Below are positions 31,648 through 41,430 of a stretch of 64,000 bases of DNA, in pieces. Below the pieces are notes generated by a model. The model saw only the letters and a program-made list of their open reading frames with translations, made no database searches and was not told the DNA's origin. The stretch lies in assembly GCA_016790965.1 (NCBI GenBank), contig JAEUNZ010000029.1, positions 1 to 64,000 of the forward strand, read 5' to 3'. Positions within the stretch are counted from its first letter, which is position 1, and the number at the start of each line of letters is the position of its first letter. This DNA comes from SSSZ01 sp016790965 (GTDB lineage Bacteria; Pseudomonadota; Gammaproteobacteria; Burkholderiales; Rhodocyclaceae). The position numbers and the translations under genes are program-made.

Positions 31648-32205
31648 ATGATTGCCGAAATGAAAAAAACCGCCGAGCACAAGATGCAGCGCACCCTGGA
31701 GGCCCTCAAGGCCGATCTCGCCAAGGTGCGCACCGGCCGTGCCCACGTCGGCCTCCTGGATCACGTCCAGGTGGATTACTACGGATCGCCGGTGCCAGTG
31801 AATCAGGTGGCCAATATCACCCTCATCGATGCCCGTACCCTGGGGGTGCAACCCTGGGAAAAGAACATGGTGCAAAAGGTCGAGAAGGCCATCCGCGACT
31901 GCGATCTCGGTCTCAACCCGGCCGCCCAGGGCGACATCATCCGCGTGCCCATGCCGGCGCTCACCGAGGAAAGGCGGCGCGACCTGACCAAGGTGGTCCG
32001 CCACGAAGGCGAGAACGCCAAGGTGGCCATTCGCAACCTGCGCCGGGACGCCAATACCCATCTCAAGGACGCCCTCAAGAAGCACGAGATCCCCGAGGAC
32101 GACGAGCGTCGCGCCCAGGATGACATCCAGAAGCTCACCGACCGGTATGTCGCCGAAGTGGACAAGATCCTGGCCCAGAAAGAGGCCGAGTTGATGCAGG
32201 TCTGA
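31648..32205 (+). CDS. frr: Ribosome recycling factor
   Basis: The 185-residue protein splits post-termination ribosomes with EF-G. It has the family's KVRTGRAHVGLLDHVQVDYYG and RRDANTHLKDALKK segments. The ATG at 31648 (MIAEMKKTAEHKM) gives the typical length of 185; ATG at 31645 directly before it and an in-frame TTG at 31630 are less likely. GGAGA precedes the start. Confidence 0.96.
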   Translation: MIAEMKKTAEHKMQRTLEALKADLAKVRTGRAHVGLLDHVQVDYYGSPVPVNQVANITLIDARTLGVQPWEKNMVQKVEKAIRDCDLGLNPAAQGDIIRVPMPALTEERRRDLTKVVRHEGENAKVAIRNLRRDANTHLKDALKKHEIPEDDERRAQDDIQKLTDRYVAEVDKILAQKEAELMQV

Positions 32206-32220
32206 TCCGGCCTGCATCCC

Positions 32221-33000
32221 ATGCCCCTCTTTTCCAGTTCGACACGGGAAGTTCCCGCCACCCCGGCGGTGCCTCGGCATATCGCCGTCATCATGGATGG
32301 CAATGGCCGCTGGGCGAAAAAGCGCTTTCTGCCCCGCTTTGCCGGGCACAAGAAAGGCGTGGAGACAGTGCGAGACATGGTCAAGGCCTGTCTCGAGCGC
32401 GGTGTCGAGTATCTGACCCTCTTTGCCTTCAGTTCCGAAAACTGGCGCCGCCCTCCGGACGAGGTTGGCCTCCTCATGCAATTGTTCGTCAAAGCCCTGC
32501 AGCAGGAAGTGGTCAAGCTCGACCGCAACGGGGTACGCCTGCGCATCGTGGGGGACATCAGCATGTTCGACGGCAAGCTCCAGGATCTGATCCGGGAAGC
32601 CGAGGAGAGAACCGCCGGCAACGAACGCCTCCAGCTCACCGTGGCGGCCAATTACGGCGGTCGTTGGGACATCCTCCAGGCCGCCAATCGCCTCCGGCAA
32701 TCGTCTGACGAAAGCGGGCCGTGGAACGAGGCCGATCTCGAGTCCCACCTGGCCATGAATTTCGCCCCGGAACCGGACCTGTTCATCCGCACCGGCGGGG
32801 AACAGAGAATCAGCAACTTCCTGCTCTGGCAACTCGCATACAGCGAGCTCTATTTCACCGACCTGCTTTGGCCAGAATTCGACGGTGCTGCGCTGGATGC
32901 GGCGATCGCCTCCTTCCGTGCGCGGGAGCGGCGTTTCGGGCGCACCAGCGAGCAGTTGGCTGCACCTGCCGAAGGCATGCCGTCGCCCCCCCATGCTTAA
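32221..33000 (+). CDS. uppS: Undecaprenyl diphosphate synthase
   Basis: The 259-residue cis-prenyltransferase makes the C55 lipid carrier for peptidoglycan and O-antigen. It has the catalytic aspartate in AVIMDGNGRWAKKR, then FAFSSENWRRP and, near the C terminus, PDLFIRTGGEQRISNFLLWQ. It lies between frr and cdsA, and its 3' end overlaps cdsA by 8 bases. Confidence 0.97.
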   Translation: MPLFSSSTREVPATPAVPRHIAVIMDGNGRWAKKRFLPRFAGHKKGVETVRDMVKACLERGVEYLTLFAFSSENWRRPPDEVGLLMQLFVKALQQEVVKLDRNGVRLRIVGDISMFDGKLQDLIREAEERTAGNERLQLTVAANYGGRWDILQAANRLRQSSDESGPWNEADLESHLAMNFAPEPDLFIRTGGEQRISNFLLWQLAYSELYFTDLLWPEFDGAALDAAIASFRARERRFGRTSEQLAAPAEGMPSPPHA

Positions 33001-33811
33001 GACCCGCGTCATTACGGCCCTGGGACTGCTGGCCGTCCTCCTGCCTGCGCTATTTCTGCTTACGCAAACCCATTGGGCCCTGCTCGTGGCCGTGGTGGCG
33101 GCCGTGGCCGCCTGGGAGTGGGGAGGTCTCGTCGGATGGAATGGCACCCAGCGCATCGGCTATGGGCTCGCCATGGGCGCCTTGGCGGTGGGGACGCTCG
33201 TGGGGCGGCCCGAGTGGATCGAGGTCACACAAACCGCCGACGTGCTCCCCATCTACGGGGTTGCCGTGGTGTTCTGGCTGGTCGTCGTGCCACTCTGGCT
33301 CCGTTACAAATGGCCGGGACGGGCGGTGGGCATACCAGTCGGAATTCTCGTGATCTTCCCCACCTGGCTGGCCCTGGTGCAATTGCGCATCCTGGGGCCG
33401 GGTGTCCTGCTCGCCGTTCTCGCCGTGGTCTGGATTGCGGACATCGCTGCCTATTTTGCCGGCCGCACCTGGGGGCGCCGCAAGCTCGCCCCGACCGTCA
33501 GTCCAGGCAAGACCTGGGAGGGGGCCTATGGTGCAGCGCTGGGTGTGATGGTCTACGGTTTTTCGCTGCGCCATGGTCTTTTCGGCGGTGAAGGATCTCC
33601 CCTGGCCTGGGGTGGCGTTCTGCTTCTGGTCACCGCAGTAAGCATCCTGGGCGATCTCTACGAGTCCCTCTTGAAACGCCAGGCCGGCCTCAAGGACAGC
33701 AGCGCCATCCTGCCCGGACACGGCGGCGTGCTGGACCGCATCGACAGCCTGACCTCCACGCTGCCCACCGTGGCCTGTCTCTGGCTCCTTTACGGCGGAG
33801 TGAAGGGTTGA
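32993..33811 (+). CDS. cdsA: CDP-diacylglycerol synthase
   Basis: The 272-residue inner-membrane protein makes CDP-diacylglycerol from phosphatidate and CTP, the branch point for phospholipids. It has several membrane helices and the family signature near the C terminus (SLLKRQAGLKDSSAILPGHGG then LDRIDS). I chose ATG at 32993 (MLKTRVITA), which overlaps uppS; the frame further upstream lies inside uppS. Confidence 0.95.
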   Translation: MLKTRVITALGLLAVLLPALFLLTQTHWALLVAVVAAVAAWEWGGLVGWNGTQRIGYGLAMGALAVGTLVGRPEWIEVTQTADVLPIYGVAVVFWLVVVPLWLRYKWPGRAVGIPVGILVIFPTWLALVQLRILGPGVLLAVLAVVWIADIAAYFAGRTWGRRKLAPTVSPGKTWEGAYGAALGVMVYGFSLRHGLFGGEGSPLAWGGVLLLVTAVSILGDLYESLLKRQAGLKDSSAILPGHGGVLDRIDSLTSTLPTVACLWLLYGGVKG

Positions 33812-34998
33812 GCAGGCAGCGGCTGACCCTCCTGGGCTGCACCGGGTCCATCGGAGTCAGCACCCTGGATGTCGTGCGGCGGCACCGTGAGCGCTACGAA
33901 GTCTTCGCCCTGTGCGCCCATAGTCAGGTCGATCGGCTCTTTGAGCAGTGCCTGGAGTTTCGCCCTGCCTTCGCTGTCCTGCGTGATGCCGAACTGGCGG
34001 CCGATCTGGAGTTGCGGCTGGCAGGGGCCAGGGTGCAGACCGAGGTCCTGCACGGCGTCGATGCACTGGTCGCCATGGCAACCCATGCGGAGGTCACGAC
34101 GGTCATGGCCGCCATCGTCGGCGCGGCCGGTCTCACGCCTACGCTGGCGGCGGCCCGGGCGGGCAAGAGGATACTGCTGGCCAACAAGGAAGCCCTGGTC
34201 ATGGCCGGCGAATTGTTCATGGCCGAGGCCCGGCGCGGAGGAGCGGTCCTGCTGCCCGTCGATAGCGAACACAACGCCATCTTCCAGTCCCTGCCAGTGG
34301 ATTTTGCGCGGGGGCTCGCGCCCTGCGGTGTGCGCCGCATCTTGCTGACCGCTTCAGGTGGGCCGTTCCGCACCCGCCCCGTCGAAGCACTGTCCCAAGT
34401 CACTCCGGAAGCCGCCTGTGCCCATCCCAACTGGGTCATGGGGCGCAAGATATCGGTCGATTCCGCCACCATGATGAACAAGGGCCTCGAAGTCATCGAG
34501 GCCCGCTGGCTCTTCGATTGCCCGCCGGAGCGCATCGAGGTCGTCGTCCATCCCCAGAGTGTCATCCATTCCCTGGTGGATTACGTGGATGGCTCGACCC
34601 TGGCCCAACTGGGCAACCCGGACATGCGTACGCCCATCGCCCATGCCCTTGCCTATCCCGAGCGCGTCGATTCCGGGGTCGAGCCCCTGGATCTGTTCCG
34701 CATCGCGCGACTCGATTTCGAGCCTCCCGACTTCACCCGCTTTCCCTGCCTTGCCCTGGCCTACGAGGCGCTGCGGCGAGGCGGGACGGCACCGGCCATC
34801 CTGAATGCCGCCAACGAAGTAGCCGTGGCCGCCTTCCTGGAGCACCGCCTGCCCTTCCTGGGTATCGGCAAGCTCATTGCCGCCACCCTGGATGGGGTCG
34901 CTGCCGGGCGGGAGGGTAGCCTGGATGACGTTCTGGCCGCCGACGCCCAGGCGCGTCGCTTCGCCAGCGAGACGATTCGAGGGCACGCCGCTCCGTGA
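33808..34998 (+). CDS. dxr: 1-deoxy-D-xylulose 5-phosphate reductoisomerase
   Basis: The 396-residue enzyme makes MEP in the non-mevalonate isoprenoid pathway. It has the NADPH-binding GCTGSIGVSTLDV, the metal-binding DSEHNAIFQ and the substrate-binding SVIHSLVDYVDGS. The start is TTG at 33808, overlapping the cdsA stop by 4 bases (TTGA); the family start (x-x-L-T-L-L-G-C-T-G-S-I-G) follows at once, so no better start exists. It supplies precursor to UppS upstream. Confidence 0.96.
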   Translation: MSRQRLTLLGCTGSIGVSTLDVVRRHRERYEVFALCAHSQVDRLFEQCLEFRPAFAVLRDAELAADLELRLAGARVQTEVLHGVDALVAMATHAEVTTVMAAIVGAAGLTPTLAAARAGKRILLANKEALVMAGELFMAEARRGGAVLLPVDSEHNAIFQSLPVDFARGLAPCGVRRILLTASGGPFRTRPVEALSQVTPEAACAHPNWVMGRKISVDSATMMNKGLEVIEARWLFDCPPERIEVVVHPQSVIHSLVDYVDGSTLAQLGNPDMRTPIAHALAYPERVDSGVEPLDLFRIARLDFEPPDFTRFPCLALAYEALRRGGTAPAILNAANEVAVAAFLEHRLPFLGIGKLIAATLDGVAAGREGSLDDVLAADAQARRFASETIRGHAAP

Positions 34999-36362
34999 GC
35001 GAGCTGCCGTTTTACGCCGCTGCCTTCGTGGTGGTGCTGGGGGTGCTCATCGTGGTCCACGAACTGGGCCACTATGCGGTCGCCCGATTGTGCGGGGTCA
35101 AGGTGCTGCGCTTCTCCGTCGGTTTTGGGCGCCCGCTCTGGTCGCGGCGCTTCGGACCTGACGCAACCGAATGGACCGTCGGTGCCTTCCCCTTGGGGGG
35201 GTACGTCAAGATGCTCGATGAGCGGGAGGGCGTGGTTGCCCAGGCCGAGCTTGGAAGAACATTCAATCGGCAGAGCGTCGGCAGGCGCAGCGCCATCGTT
35301 GCTGCCGGACCCCTGGCCAACTTCCTGCTCGCCATCGTCCTCTACTGGGTCGTATTCGTCTCCGGAAGCAACGAACTGCTCCCCATCGTCGGTCCTCCGG
35401 CCAAGGGGAGCCCTGCGGCCATGGCCGGATTCATCAACGGGGAGCTTGTTCGGCGGGTCGGGGTCGAGCCGGTCGCCACCTGGACAGATTTCCGCTGGCT
35501 CCTGCTGCAAAGCGCGGTCGAGCGCGATGAGGTCGAAGTCGAGGTGATCGATGAGGGAGGCTTCATCACCGTGCGACGCCTGGCCCTGACGGCAGCCCGG
35601 GAGCAAGGTTGGGAGGGAGACGCCCTGGAACGACTGGGGCTTGGCTTCTATCGCCCGCACATTCCCCCGCTGGTGGGAAAGGTCGTCGAGGGGGGCGCCG
35701 GTGCCCTGGGCGGATTGAAGGTCGGTGATCACATCCTTGCCATCGACGGCGAGGCCATCGCTACCTGGCCCGATGTGGTACTCAAGGTTCGCGAGTCGGC
35801 GGGCAAGGCCTTGCGCCTTCGCGTGCTGCGGAACGGCGAGGAAACCGAACTTTCCGTCTTCCCCGCCAGCGTAGAAGACCGGGGCCATACCGTCGGGCGC
35901 ATCGGCGTTGCGGTGGCCGACGACGGAGAACCCCGCCGCGAATTGCGGACCCGGGTACGCCATGGCTTCCTTGAAGCCGGCGGAAAGGCGGTGGAGGAAA
36001 CCTGGGAAAAATCGGTCTTCAGTCTGGTGATGCTGGGCAAGATGCTGACCGGCGAAGTTTCCTGGCGCAACCTATCCGGTCCGGTCACCATTGCAGACTA
36101 CGCGGGGCAATCAGCCCGCCTCGGACTCGACTATTACCTCAAATTCATGGCTCTGGTCAGTATCAGCCTCGGAGTCCTCAATCTACTGCCCATTCCGGTG
36201 CTGGACGGGGGGCATTTGATGTATCATATGATCGAAGTCGTCAGGCGCGGCCCCCTGTCCGAGAGGGCCATGGAAATCGGCCAGCAGATCGGCCTTTCCC
36301 TGTTGTTGGCCTTGATGGCTTTCGCCTTTTTTAACGACATAAACCGCCTGCTTTCCGGCTGA
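34995..36362 (+). CDS. rseP: Site-2 zinc metalloprotease RseP
   Basis: The 455-residue inner-membrane protease cuts the anti-sigma factor of the envelope stress response. It has HELGH (22-26) in the first helix, two PDZ domains (about 120-290), and NLLPIPVLDGGHL near the C terminus for the third zinc ligand. Start is GTG at 34995 with 4-base overlap with dxr (GTGA). It stands directly before bamA, the main outer-membrane assembly factor whose failure it monitors. Confidence 0.95.
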   Translation: MSELPFYAAAFVVVLGVLIVVHELGHYAVARLCGVKVLRFSVGFGRPLWSRRFGPDATEWTVGAFPLGGYVKMLDEREGVVAQAELGRTFNRQSVGRRSAIVAAGPLANFLLAIVLYWVVFVSGSNELLPIVGPPAKGSPAAMAGFINGELVRRVGVEPVATWTDFRWLLLQSAVERDEVEVEVIDEGGFITVRRLALTAAREQGWEGDALERLGLGFYRPHIPPLVGKVVEGGAGALGGLKVGDHILAIDGEAIATWPDVVLKVRESAGKALRLRVLRNGEETELSVFPASVEDRGHTVGRIGVAVADDGEPRRELRTRVRHGFLEAGGKAVEETWEKSVFSLVMLGKMLTGEVSWRNLSGPVTIADYAGQSARLGLDYYLKFMALVSISLGVLNLLPIPVLDGGHLMYHMIEVVRRGPLSERAMEIGQQIGLSLLLALMAFAFFNDINRLLSG

Positions 36363-36364
36363 AG

Positions 36365-38650
36365 ATGAAAAAATCCCTTCTGGCTACCCTGATGGCAAGC
36401 CTGTTCGCTCTGCCCGCTTGGGCGTTCGAACCCTTCGTCGTCAAGGATATTCGCATCGAAGGCATCCAGCGTACGGAAGCGGGGACGGTCTTCAGCTATC
36501 TCCCGGTCAAGGTTGGCGATACCCTGACCGACGACAAGGCTGCCCAGGCCATCAAGGCGCTCTTCGCGACCGGTTTTTTCAAGGATGTGCGCGTTGAGGT
36601 CGAGAAGGACGTCATGGTCATCGTCCTCCAGGAGCGGCCCGCCATCGCCCAGATCGCTTTCGTGGGCATGAAGGAGTTCGAGAAGGACCAGATCCTCAAG
36701 GCGCTCAAGGAAACCGGCATCGGGGAAGGACGTATTTTTGATCGTGCTCTCCTCGAAAAATCCGAGCAGGAACTCAAACGCCAGTACCTGGCTCGCGGCA
36801 AATATGCGGCGGTCATTACGACCACCATCACGCCGCTGGAGCGCAACCGGGTTGGCATCAACTTCAACATTGAAGAAGGCCAAGCGGCCAAGATCAGGCA
36901 GATCAGCATCGTCGGCAACAAGGATTTCAAGGAAAAGGATCTGGTCGGCCTGTTTGAGCTGACGACACCGGGCTGGCTGACCTGGTACAGCAAGAACGAC
37001 CAGTACTCCCGCCAAAAGCTTGCGGCGGACCTGGAAAAGCTCAAGTCCTACTACATGAACCGGGGCTATCTCGAATTCAGTGTCGAATCGACCCAGGTAT
37101 CCATTTCGCCTGATAAGCAGGACGTTTACATCACCATCAACATTTCGGAAGGGGACCGCTATCAGGTTTCCGCAGTCAAGCTGGCGGGGGATTTTTCCCT
37201 GGGCGAATCCGAGTTGCGGCCTTTGGTGACGCTACGGCCCGGCGATGTCTTCTCGCGCGAAAAGCTCAACGACTCGACCAAGGCCATAGGCGATCGTCTG
37301 GCGCGGGAGGGCTACGCCTTCTCCAATGTCAATGCCTCGCCGGAACTAGATAAGGAAAAGCATCAGGTCGCCTTCACCATCTTCATCGATCCGGGCAAGC
37401 GGGTATATGTCCGACGCATCAATATTACCGGCAATACCAAGACCCGTGACGAGGTCATTCGCCGCGAGATGCGGCAGATGGAAGGCGGTTGGTACGATTC
37501 GGCCAAGGTGACGCTTTCCAAGCAGCGGGTCGACAAGCTGGGTGTCTTCCAGGATGTCACTGTCGAGACGCCGCCGGTGCCCGGTACGGCAGACCAACTC
37601 GACGTCAATCTCAATGTGACGGAAAAGGCGACCGGAACCCTCATGTTGGGTGCCGGCTTCTCCAGTACGGAAAAGCTGGTTTTCTCCGGTTCCATCAGCC
37701 AGAACAACATCTTCGGCAGTGGCAAGAATCTTACCGCCCAGATGAACACGGGCAAGATCAACCGGGTCATCGCCCTTTCCTACACCGATCCCTACTTTAC
37801 GGTCGATGGGGTCAGCCAGGGCTGGGACATCTACCACCGCAACGTCAATCCCACGTCCCTGACGGTCGGGCGCTACAAGACCTCGTCCGTCGGCGGCGGA
37901 ATCCGATTCGGATTCCCGATCGCAGAAAAGGAATCGCTGACCTTCGGTGCGGGGATCGATTCCACTTCGGTCGATGTGTTCAGCAACAGCCCGGAGCGCT
38001 ACAAACGGTTCGTTGCGGAATTCGGCGGCACCAACATCTCCGTTCCGCTCAGCATCGGCTGGGTCAGCGATGGCAAAGACAGCCACATCTACCCCACCAC
38101 CGGGACGACCCAGCGCCTTGGGCTCGAGCTTGCCGTTCCCGGCGGCGATCTGACTTACTACCGCGCCAGCTACAACCTGCAGCATTTCTTCCCGCTGAGC
38201 AAGGATTTCGTCCTGATGCTCAATGGGCAGGCCGGCTACGCAGGGGGCCTCAGTGGCCAGAATGTGCCGTTCTACAAGAATTTCTACGCCGGTGGTATCG
38301 GATCGGTGCGTGGCTACGCCTCCTCCAGCCTGGGGCCACGTGATAAGGTCAACGGCGTGTTTACCGACGAACGCCTGGGGGGCAATCGCATGTTGACGGG
38401 CGGGGCTGAATTGCTGTGGGGCGTACCGGGTATGGAAAAGACACTGCGCCTTGGGCTATTCTTCGACGCTGGCAATGTCTTCGCCAAGGGAGAGAAATTC
38501 GACATGGGCGAGCTGCGGACCTCGACGGGCATCTCGGCGGCTTGGATATCGCCGTTGGGACCCCTGAAGTTCAGTATCGCCAGTCCCCTGAACGAGAAGG
38601 AAGGCGACAAGACCGAGAAATTCCAGTTCCAGATGGGAACCACTTTTTAA
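36365..38650 (+). CDS. bamA: Outer-membrane protein assembly factor BamA
   Basis: The 761-residue protein has a signal peptide (about 1-20), five POTRA domains (about 22-420) and a C-terminal 16-stranded barrel ending in the Phe-terminated FQFQMGTTF. It inserts beta-barrel proteins into the outer membrane. The VRGYASSSLGPRD segment (conserved VRGY/F of the L6 loop) is present. It starts 2 bases after rseP. Confidence 0.97.
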   Translation: MKKSLLATLMASLFALPAWAFEPFVVKDIRIEGIQRTEAGTVFSYLPVKVGDTLTDDKAAQAIKALFATGFFKDVRVEVEKDVMVIVLQERPAIAQIAFVGMKEFEKDQILKALKETGIGEGRIFDRALLEKSEQELKRQYLARGKYAAVITTTITPLERNRVGINFNIEEGQAAKIRQISIVGNKDFKEKDLVGLFELTTPGWLTWYSKNDQYSRQKLAADLEKLKSYYMNRGYLEFSVESTQVSISPDKQDVYITINISEGDRYQVSAVKLAGDFSLGESELRPLVTLRPGDVFSREKLNDSTKAIGDRLAREGYAFSNVNASPELDKEKHQVAFTIFIDPGKRVYVRRINITGNTKTRDEVIRREMRQMEGGWYDSAKVTLSKQRVDKLGVFQDVTVETPPVPGTADQLDVNLNVTEKATGTLMLGAGFSSTEKLVFSGSISQNNIFGSGKNLTAQMNTGKINRVIALSYTDPYFTVDGVSQGWDIYHRNVNPTSLTVGRYKTSSVGGGIRFGFPIAEKESLTFGAGIDSTSVDVFSNSPERYKRFVAEFGGTNISVPLSIGWVSDGKDSHIYPTTGTTQRLGLELAVPGGDLTYYRASYNLQHFFPLSKDFVLMLNGQAGYAGGLSGQNVPFYKNFYAGGIGSVRGYASSSLGPRDKVNGVFTDERLGGNRMLTGGAELLWGVPGMEKTLRLGLFFDAGNVFAKGEKFDMGELRTSTGISAAWISPLGPLKFSIASPLNEKEGDKTEKFQFQMGTTF

Positions 38651-38668
38651 ATTAGGAGCACCCTGCTG

Positions 38669-39175
38669 ATGAAAGCCAAAGCCCTTGTCCTTGCGACCCT
38701 TGTAGCCACCCTGACGGCCGGGGGGGTTCAGGCGGCGGAATTGCTCAAGGTCGGCTATGTCAATACCCAGCGCATCTTTCGCGATGCTCCGGCGGCGGTC
38801 AAGGCGGCAAAAAAGCTGGAGGGGGAGTTCTCCAAGCGGGATCAGGATCTGCAACGCATGGCCAAGCAATTGCAGGGCATGCAGGAGAACCTGGAAAAGA
38901 ATTCCGTCACCATGACGGAGGCTGACCGGCGCGCCAAGGAGAAGGAATTCGGCGAACTCTCCCGGGAATTCCAGCGCAAGCAGCGCGAGTTCCGCGAGGA
39001 TCTCAATCTACGCCAGAACGAGGAAAACGCTGCGGTCATCGAGAAGGCCAACAAAGCCATCAAGCAGATCGCCGAGGCGGAGAAGTACGATCTCATTCTT
39101 CAGGATGTGGTCTGGGTGAGTCCCCGGCTGGACATTACGGAGAAGGTCATCAAGGCGCTGTCCGAGGCCAAGTGA
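38669..39175 (+). CDS. skp: Periplasmic chaperone Skp/OmpH
   Basis: The 168-residue protein has a signal peptide (about 1-22) followed by GYVNTQRIFRDAP. A long charged helical segment (about 55-120) forms the tentacles of the jellyfish-shaped trimer. It escorts unfolded outer-membrane proteins to the Bam machine encoded upstream. Stop overlaps the lpxD start (TGATG). Confidence 0.93.
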   Translation: MKAKALVLATLVATLTAGGVQAAELLKVGYVNTQRIFRDAPAAVKAAKKLEGEFSKRDQDLQRMAKQLQGMQENLEKNSVTMTEADRRAKEKEFGELSREFQRKQREFREDLNLRQNEENAAVIEKANKAIKQIAEAEKYDLILQDVVWVSPRLDITEKVIKALSEAK

Positions 39176-40218
39176 TGCCTACCCCTGGCGTCCGGGGTTT
39201 TCGACTCGCCGACATCGCCGCCCGTCTGGGCGGCGATGTGCTTGGGGACGCCGAAACAGTTGTTGTCCGGGTAGCCACCCTGGCGTCCGCAGGGCCGCAC
39301 GACATCGCTTTCCTGTCCAATCCCAGATACCGCAGCCAGTTGAGCACGACCCGGGCCGGCGCGGTCATCCTGGGGCGCGGCGCTGCTGCGGACATCTCCG
39401 CGCCCCGTATCGTTGTGCCCAACCCCTACGCCTATTACGCAAGGGTGGCAGCGCTACTGCATCCTCCCGCGGAGGTGCCGCCTGGCGTGCACCCCAGTGC
39501 CGTGATCGCCTCGCCCGTTCCGACCAGTGCTTCCATCGGCGCCCAGGTCAGCATTGGGGCCGATGTCGTTTTGGGTGAGCGCGTGACCCTGCATTCAGGC
39601 TGCACCATCGGTGACGGCGTTCGTATCGGTGACGACAGCATCCTGTACCCCAGGGTGATCGTCTATCCTGGCTGCCGCATCGGCCAGCGGGCAATTGTCC
39701 ATTCCGGGGTGGTCTTGGGCGCCGATGGCTTTGGTTTCGCCCCGGAGGACGGGGCATGGGTCAAGATTCCACAGATTGGCGGCGTGCTCGTCGGTGACGA
39801 TGTGGAAATCGGTGCCAACACCACCATTGACCGGGGCGCCCTGGACGATACCGTCATCGGTGACGGGGTGAAGCTGGACAACCAGATCCAGATCGGGCAC
39901 AACTGCGTGATTGGTGCCCGGTCCGTCATCGCCGGCTGCGCGGGGATTGCCGGCAGCACGCGCCTGGGCGAGGGCTGCATGGTCGGAGGGGCGGCCATGA
40001 TCCTCGGTCACCTGGACATTGTTGGAGGGACCGTGATTTCTCCGGGATCCATGGTCATGAAGAGCATTACCCGGCCAGGCAAATATACCGCCCTTTACCC
40101 CTTGGAAGAGCACGACCGCTGGTTGCACAACGCCGCCCAGATCCGCCATCTCGACGCCTTGGCAGACCGGGTTTCAGAACTTGAGAAAGCACTTTCAAAA
40201 ACCAACACAGAGAGCTGA
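39175..40218 (+). CDS. lpxD: UDP-3-O-acylglucosamine N-acyltransferase LpxD
   Basis: The 347-residue enzyme performs the third step of lipid A synthesis. It has an N-terminal UDP-sugar domain (about 1-100) and a left-handed beta helix of hexapeptide repeats (for example IGAQVSIGADVVLGERV). The likely catalytic His is in DNQIQIGHNCVIG. ATG at 39175 is chosen (TGATG with skp); GTG at 39172 is also in frame. Confidence 0.96.
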   Translation: MPTPGVRGFRLADIAARLGGDVLGDAETVVVRVATLASAGPHDIAFLSNPRYRSQLSTTRAGAVILGRGAAADISAPRIVVPNPYAYYARVAALLHPPAEVPPGVHPSAVIASPVPTSASIGAQVSIGADVVLGERVTLHSGCTIGDGVRIGDDSILYPRVIVYPGCRIGQRAIVHSGVVLGADGFGFAPEDGAWVKIPQIGGVLVGDDVEIGANTTIDRGALDDTVIGDGVKLDNQIQIGHNCVIGARSVIAGCAGIAGSTRLGEGCMVGGAAMILGHLDIVGGTVISPGSMVMKSITRPGKYTALYPLEEHDRWLHNAAQIRHLDALADRVSELEKALSKTNTES

Positions 40219-40222
40219 TTAA

Positions 40223-40663
40223 ATGGACATTCACGCAATTTTGGAGCACTTGCCTCATCGCTATCCCTTCCTGCTCGTCGACCGGGTAGTCGAGCTGGAA
40301 GTGGGCAAGTCCATCCATGCCTACAAGAACGTCACCATCAACGAACCCTTCTTTCAGGGGCACTTTCCCCATCATCCGGTGATGCCCGGGGTGCTCATCA
40401 TGGAAGCCCTGGCCCAGGCTGCTGGCATTCTTTCCTTCAAGACCATGGGCGAGAAGCCGGACCCCAATTCGGTTTTCTACTTCGTGGGGATCGACGAGGC
40501 GCGCTTCAAGAAGCCGGTCATGCCCGGGGACCAGTTGCACCTGCATGTCCAAATCGAGCGGCAGATGCGCGGCATCTGGAAGTACAAGGCCGAGGCCCGC
40601 GTAGACGGGCAAATCGTCGCCGAAGCGAAACTCATGTGCGCCAAGCGGGATATCCAGCAATGA
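40223..40663 (+). CDS. fabZ: 3-hydroxyacyl-ACP dehydratase FabZ
   Basis: The 146-residue hotdog-fold enzyme is of fatty-acid elongation. The catalytic pair is visible as H47 in GHFPHHPVMPG and E61 in LIMEALAQAA. It competes with LpxA for hydroxyacyl-ACP, and its place in the lpx operon couples phospholipid and lipid A supply. It overlaps lpxA by 4 bases. Confidence 0.96.
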   Translation: MDIHAILEHLPHRYPFLLVDRVVELEVGKSIHAYKNVTINEPFFQGHFPHHPVMPGVLIMEALAQAAGILSFKTMGEKPDPNSVFYFVGIDEARFKKPVMPGDQLHLHVQIERQMRGIWKYKAEARVDGQIVAEAKLMCAKRDIQQ

Positions 40664-41430
40664 TCCACCCCACCGCCATCGTCGACCCTGCGGCCCGCAT
40701 CGGCGCCCATGTGAGCATTGGCGCCTACAGTCTGATCGGCCCCCACGTCGAAATCGGCGACGACACCGAGATCGGCCCCCATGTGGTCATCAAGGGGCAC
40801 ACCCGCATCGGGCGCGGAAACCGCATTTACCAGTTCTGTTCGCTCGGCGAAGTGCCCCAGGACAAAAAGTATGCCGGTGAGGACACGCGGCTGGAAATCG
40901 GCGACCGCAATACCATTCGCGAGTTCTGCACTTTCAACCTGGGGACCGTCCAGGACGCCGGTGTCACCCGTATCGGCCACGACAACTGGATCATGGCTTA
41001 TGTGCACATCGCCCATGACTGCCAGATCGGCAACCACACGACCTTCGCCAACAATGCCCAACTGGCGGGTCACGTCCATATCGGCGACTGGGCGATCCTG
41101 GGCGGCTACACCGGGGTGCATCAGTTCTGCCGGGTGGGGGCTCATGTCATGACCGCCGTGGGCACCGTGATCTTGCAGGACGTTCCGCCCTACCTCATGG
41201 CGGCCGGCAACACTGCCCAACCCTACGGCATCAACACCGAGGGCCTCAAGCGGCGGGGATTTACGGCCGACGCCATCACGGCGCTCAAGCGCGCCTATCG
41301 CACCCTCTACAAATCGGGCCTGATGCTCGAAGAGGCCAAGGTCAAACTCGCCCAGGAGGCGGCTCAGCAACCCGACGTCGGCCTGTTCGTCGAATTTCTC
41401 GAGTTGTCGAAGCGCGGCATCATCCGATGA
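40660..41430 (+). CDS. lpxA: UDP-GlcNAc O-acyltransferase LpxA
   Basis: The 256-residue first enzyme of lipid A synthesis is built of hexapeptide repeats (IHPTAIVDPAARIGAHVSIG onward). The catalytic His lies in the MAYVHIAHDCQIGNH segment. The C-terminal helical part is of the normal family form. I take ATG at 40660, which overlaps the fabZ stop (ATGA); codons upstream of it lie in fabZ. Confidence 0.96.
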   Translation: MIHPTAIVDPAARIGAHVSIGAYSLIGPHVEIGDDTEIGPHVVIKGHTRIGRGNRIYQFCSLGEVPQDKKYAGEDTRLEIGDRNTIREFCTFNLGTVQDAGVTRIGHDNWIMAYVHIAHDCQIGNHTTFANNAQLAGHVHIGDWAILGGYTGVHQFCRVGAHVMTAVGTVILQDVPPYLMAAGNTAQPYGINTEGLKRRGFTADAITALKRAYRTLYKSGLMLEEAKVKLAQEAAQQPDVGLFVEFLELSKRGIIR